Below, piece by piece: positions 60,881-64,000 of a stretch of 64,000 bases of DNA; position 1 is the stretch's first letter, and each line of letters begins with the position of its first letter. Both the position numbers and the translations under genes were made by a program. Source of the stretch: Pseudomonas sp. A34-9 (GTDB taxonomy: Bacteria > Pseudomonadota > Gammaproteobacteria > Pseudomonadales > Pseudomonadaceae); contig NZ_CP119967.1 in assembly GCF_029543085.1 (NCBI RefSeq), positions 496,001 to 560,000 of the forward strand, written 5' to 3'. Below the pieces are notes generated by a model that worked only from the letters and a program-made list of their open reading frames with translations, was not told the DNA's origin and made no database searches.

Positions 60881-63820
60881 ATGACCCTGCCCGTGCTTGC
60901 CGAACTGCCCGCCATTCTCCTGCCGTTGGTCACTCGATCCGAGCAGTCGTTCCGTACGGCCGTCGCCACGCTGGAAGACGATCACGGCTTCGCGAGCTGG
61001 ACGCCAGAGCGCTGGGCGCAGTTCGCTCGCGTCACCGCCGCCAGCGAGTTTGTCATTGAACAGAGCGTTCGTGACCCTTTGATGTTGCTTGCACTGGTGC
61101 AGTCCGGCGAACTCGACCGGGCTTTTGCGCCGGGTGAATTGTGTGCGCAGATTGCCGCCGCGGCGAACGCTGCCCAGAACGAAGATGAGCTCGGTCGCGC
61201 CCTGCGTCGTCAGCGCGCCCGCCATCAAGTACGGATCATCTGGCGCGACCTCACCCGTCAGGCCGATCTGGTGCAGACCTGCCGTGATCTCTCGGACATG
61301 GCCGACGCCACCATCGACCAGGCATATCAATGGTTGTACAGCCGCCATTGCGAACAATTCGGTACGCCGACCGGCCGCCGCAGCGGTGAGCCGCAGCAAA
61401 TGGTCGTCCTCGGCATGGGCAAGCTCGGCGCCGTCGAGTTGAACCTGTCTTCGGACATCGACCTGATCTTCGCCTACCCCGAGGGCGGCGAAACGGTGGG
61501 CGTGAAGCGCTCGCTGGATAACCAGGAATTTTTCATACGTCTCGGCCAGCGCCTGATCAAGGCGCTGGATCCGATGACCGTCGACGGCTTTGTATTCCGT
61601 GTCGACATGCGCCTGCGCCCGTACGGCTCGTCCGGCGCGCTGGTGCTGAGCTTCAATGCGCTGGAGCAGTATTACCAGGATCAGGGCCGCGACTGGGAAC
61701 GCTACGCGATGATCAAGGCGCGGGTGGTGGCCGGCGATCAGGTCGCGGGTGCGCAGTTGCTCGACATGCTGCGGCCGTTCGTTTACCGGCGTTATCTGGA
61801 TTTCTCGGCGATCGAAGCGCTGCGCACCATGAAGCAACTGATCCAGCAGGAAGTGCGGCGCAAGGGCATGGCCGACAATATCAAGCTGGGCTCCGGCGGG
61901 ATTCGTGAGGTCGAGTTTATCGCTCAGGCTTTTCAGTTGATCCACGGTGGCCGCGACTTGAGCTTGCAGCAGCGTCCTCTATTAAAGGTGTTGAGCACCC
62001 TGGAGGGGCAGGGTTATCTGCCGCCGGCAGTGATCAGCGAGTTGCGTGAGGGCTACGAATTTTTGCGCTACACCGAACACGCGATTCAGGCGATTGCCGA
62101 CCGTCAGACACAGATGCTGCCGGATGGCGCGCAGGATCAGGCGCGCATTGCCTTCATGCTCGGTTTCACCGATTGGGATGCATTCCACGAGAAACTGATG
62201 TTCTGGCGTGGCCGCGTGGCCTGGCACTTCGCCCAGGTGATAGCCGATCCCGATGAGGATGAAGGCGCCGAAAGTGAAGTGGTGGTCGGCGGTGAGTGGC
62301 TGCCGCTGTGGGAAGAGGCGCAGGACGAAGAGGCCGCGTGCCGTCAGTTGGAAGAGGGTGGTTTTGCTGATGCGAGCAAAGCCCTGAAAGCGCTGGCCGG
62401 ATTGCGCAGCAGCCCGCAACTGCGGGCGATGCAGCGGCTGGGGCGTGAGCGTCTCGATGCTTTTATTCCGCGTCTGCTCGCACAAGCCGTGGAGCACGCC
62501 AATCCGGATCTGGTGCTTGAGCGGGTGTTGCCTTTGGTGGAAGCAGTGGCCCGTCGTTCGGCGTATCTGGTCTTGCTGACGGAAAACCCCGGCGCCCTGC
62601 GACGCTTGCTGACGTTGTGCGCGGCGAGTCCGTGGATCGCTGAGCAGATCACGCGTTTCCCGCTGCTGCTGGATGAATTGCTTAACGAAGGTCGTTTGTT
62701 CAAGCCGCCATTGGCGCCGGAACTGGCCGCCGAGTTGCGCGAGCGGCTGACGCGGATCCCCGAGGACGATCTCGAACAACAAATGGAAGCCCTGCGCCAT
62801 TTCAAACTGGCGCACCGCTTGCGCGTCGCAGCGTCGGAAATCGCCGGCAGCCTGCCGCTGATGAAAGTCAGCGATTACCTGACCTGGCTGGCCGAGGCGA
62901 TTCTCGAGCAAGTGCTGGCCCTGGCCTGGCGCCAGACCGTGGCCAAATACGGCACGCCGCTGCGTACCGACGGCACGTTGTGCGATCCCGGCTTCATCAT
63001 TGTCGGTTACGGCAAAGTCGGCGGTCTGGAATTGGGGCATGGTTCGGACCTGGATCTGGTGTTTATCCACGACGGCGATCCGCAGGCGGAAACCGACGGG
63101 CCGAAGTCGATTGATGGTGCGCAGTTCTTCACGCGCCTGGGGCAGCGGATCATTCACTTGCTGACGGCGCAGACCAACTCCGGTCAGCTCTATGAAGTGG
63201 ACATGCGTCTGCGGCCGTCCGGTGCCTCGGGGCTGTTGGTCAGCTCGCTCGGTGCATTCGCCCGCTATCAGGAAAATGAAGCCTGGACGTGGGAACATCA
63301 GGCCCTGGTGCGCGCGCGGGTGCTGGTCGGCAGTCAGGATGTCGGACAGGCGTTCGAGAAAGTTCGTGCGCAGGTGTTGGGCAAATCCCGTGATCTGGCC
63401 AAGCTGCAACAGGAAGTCAGCGAGATGCGCGCGAAGATGCGCGACAACCTTGGCACCAAGAGCACCGCAGCCGGTACCGCAGCGAATGCCTTCGATGCCA
63501 CGGCGCCGTTCGACCTCAAGCAGGACGCCGGAGGTATCGTCGATATTGAATTTATGGTGCAATACGCGGCCCTGGCGTGGTCGCACAGCCACCCGCCACT
63601 GCTGCGCTGGACCGATAACATCCGCATTCTGGAAGAGCTGGAACACGAAGGGCTGATGCCCGCCGAAGACGCCAGCCTGTTGCGCGAGGCCTATAAAGCC
63701 TACCGCTCCGCCGCCCACCGGCAGGCCTTGCAGAAGGACGCGGGGGTGATACCGGGCGACCAGTTTGCCGAAGAGCGGCGGCAGGTTTTGCGGATCTGGA
63801 AAGAGATGGGGCTAAGCTGA
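60881..63820 (+). CDS. glnE: Glutamine synthetase adenylyltransferase/deadenylylase GlnE
   Basis: A 979-residue bifunctional enzyme that adds or removes AMP on glutamine synthetase in answer to PII and glutamine. The N-terminal half (deadenylylating) has LGMGKLGAVELNLSSDIDL near residues 175-195; the C-terminal half (adenylylating) has VGYGKVGGLELGHGSDLDL near 705-725, each with the DxD metal site. A regulatory helical region links them. Full length for the family; divergent from aceE with 384 bp between. Confidence 0.95.
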   Translation: MTLPVLAELPAILLPLVTRSEQSFRTAVATLEDDHGFASWTPERWAQFARVTAASEFVIEQSVRDPLMLLALVQSGELDRAFAPGELCAQIAAAANAAQNEDELGRALRRQRARHQVRIIWRDLTRQADLVQTCRDLSDMADATIDQAYQWLYSRHCEQFGTPTGRRSGEPQQMVVLGMGKLGAVELNLSSDIDLIFAYPEGGETVGVKRSLDNQEFFIRLGQRLIKALDPMTVDGFVFRVDMRLRPYGSSGALVLSFNALEQYYQDQGRDWERYAMIKARVVAGDQVAGAQLLDMLRPFVYRRYLDFSAIEALRTMKQLIQQEVRRKGMADNIKLGSGGIREVEFIAQAFQLIHGGRDLSLQQRPLLKVLSTLEGQGYLPPAVISELREGYEFLRYTEHAIQAIADRQTQMLPDGAQDQARIAFMLGFTDWDAFHEKLMFWRGRVAWHFAQVIADPDEDEGAESEVVVGGEWLPLWEEAQDEEAACRQLEEGGFADASKALKALAGLRSSPQLRAMQRLGRERLDAFIPRLLAQAVEHANPDLVLERVLPLVEAVARRSAYLVLLTENPGALRRLLTLCAASPWIAEQITRFPLLLDELLNEGRLFKPPLAPELAAELRERLTRIPEDDLEQQMEALRHFKLAHRLRVAASEIAGSLPLMKVSDYLTWLAEAILEQVLALAWRQTVAKYGTPLRTDGTLCDPGFIIVGYGKVGGLELGHGSDLDLVFIHDGDPQAETDGPKSIDGAQFFTRLGQRIIHLLTAQTNSGQLYEVDMRLRPSGASGLLVSSLGAFARYQENEAWTWEHQALVRARVLVGSQDVGQAFEKVRAQVLGKSRDLAKLQQEVSEMRAKMRDNLGTKSTAAGTAANAFDATAPFDLKQDAGGIVDIEFMVQYAALAWSHSHPPLLRWTDNIRILEELEHEGLMPAEDASLLREAYKAYRSAAHRQALQKDAGVIPGDQFAEERRQVLRIWKEMGLS

Positions 63821-63847
63821 AAGCGGTTTATGCAGCACCCAATACCC

Positions 63848-63938
63848 TGTGGGAGCGAGCTTGCTCGTGAAGACGGAGTGTCAGATGACAGCGATGTCGG
63901 ATGTGATGGCCCCTTCGCGAGCAAGCTCGCTCCCACAG
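63848..63938. repeat. REPIN palindrome (GTGGGAGCGAGC type)
   Basis: Inverted pair GTGGGAGCGAGCTTGCTCG ... CGAGCAAGCTCGCTCCCAC 27 bp after the glnE stop. Confidence 0.9.
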
Positions 63939-63983
63939 TGGATCTACAGTGTCTGTAGATCTGCAGCAGGACAAAAAAACAAT

Positions 63984-64000
63984 GTGGGAGCGAGCCTGCT
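63984..64000. repeat. Start of another REP of the same type, cut by the window edge
   Basis: GTGGGAGCGAGCCTGCT runs into the window end, so two REPs of this type stand in a row after glnE. Confidence 0.75.

Overview
The window looks like a chromosomal segment of a Pseudomonas of the fluorescens group. The reasons are the gene complement and order (glnE, aceE, aceF, dipA, msrA, rlmJ, an acyl-CoA dehydrogenase, an NhaP2-type antiporter, mscK, selO and a ParA-like gene), which from memory follows P. aeruginosa PAO1 around PA5014-PA5028, and the many Pseudomonas-type REP/REPIN palindromes between genes. No rRNA, tRNA or CRISPR array was seen.

Layout. 1-1363: a divergent MFS exporter (cut by the window edge) and LysR regulator, like E. 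coli ynfM/ynfL. 1450-3503: two genes sharing a small periplasmic domain, with a PemK/MazF-like toxin gene between them and no antitoxin. About 2700-21678 (minus strand): a 20-gene aryl polyene (APE) pigment operon, mostly joined by 4-base ATGA overlaps. It has ketosynthases, a chain-length factor, a ketoreductase, dehydratases, two ACPs, an AMP ligase fused to a dehydratase, an aromatic amino acid ammonia lyase, a thioesterase, acyl- and glycosyltransferases, a LolA/MMPL/lipoprotein export set, and three less expected members: a methyltransferase, a halogenase-like flavoprotein and a cation:proton antiporter-like membrane protein.

22035-34926: ParA-like ATPase, trxC, selO, mscK and an nhaP2-type antiporter, then two chemotaxis receptors flanking a small coiled-coil gene plus zapA. 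35100-36384: a complete IS481-family element with long inverted repeats and a 5-bp target duplication, inserted in the arm of a MITE-like repeat. 36413-44375: acyl-CoA dehydrogenase, putA and divergent putP for proline use, with five copies of a GGTGCAACC-type motif between putA and putP. 44729-48624: an accessory island with vgrG, a DUF4123 adaptor, a small unknown protein and a Tai4-like immunity protein, but no recognisable effector. 48681-49342: another copy of the MITE-like repeat holding six tandem 94-bp units. 49425-63820: rlmJ, msrA, dipA, a PhoD-like phosphatase, aceF, aceE and divergent glnE.

How the genes work together. The APE operon can make an aryl starter (ammonia lyase, AMP ligase), extend it on ACPs (KS/CLF, KR, DH), modify it, attach it to a lipid and move it to the outer membrane. 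PutA/PutP take up proline and oxidise it to glutamate; AceE/AceF feed acetyl-CoA to the TCA cycle; GlnE sets glutamine synthetase activity. DipA degrades c-di-GMP. TrxC, MsrA and SelO belong to redox repair and stress control; MscK and the antiporter to osmotic and ion balance.
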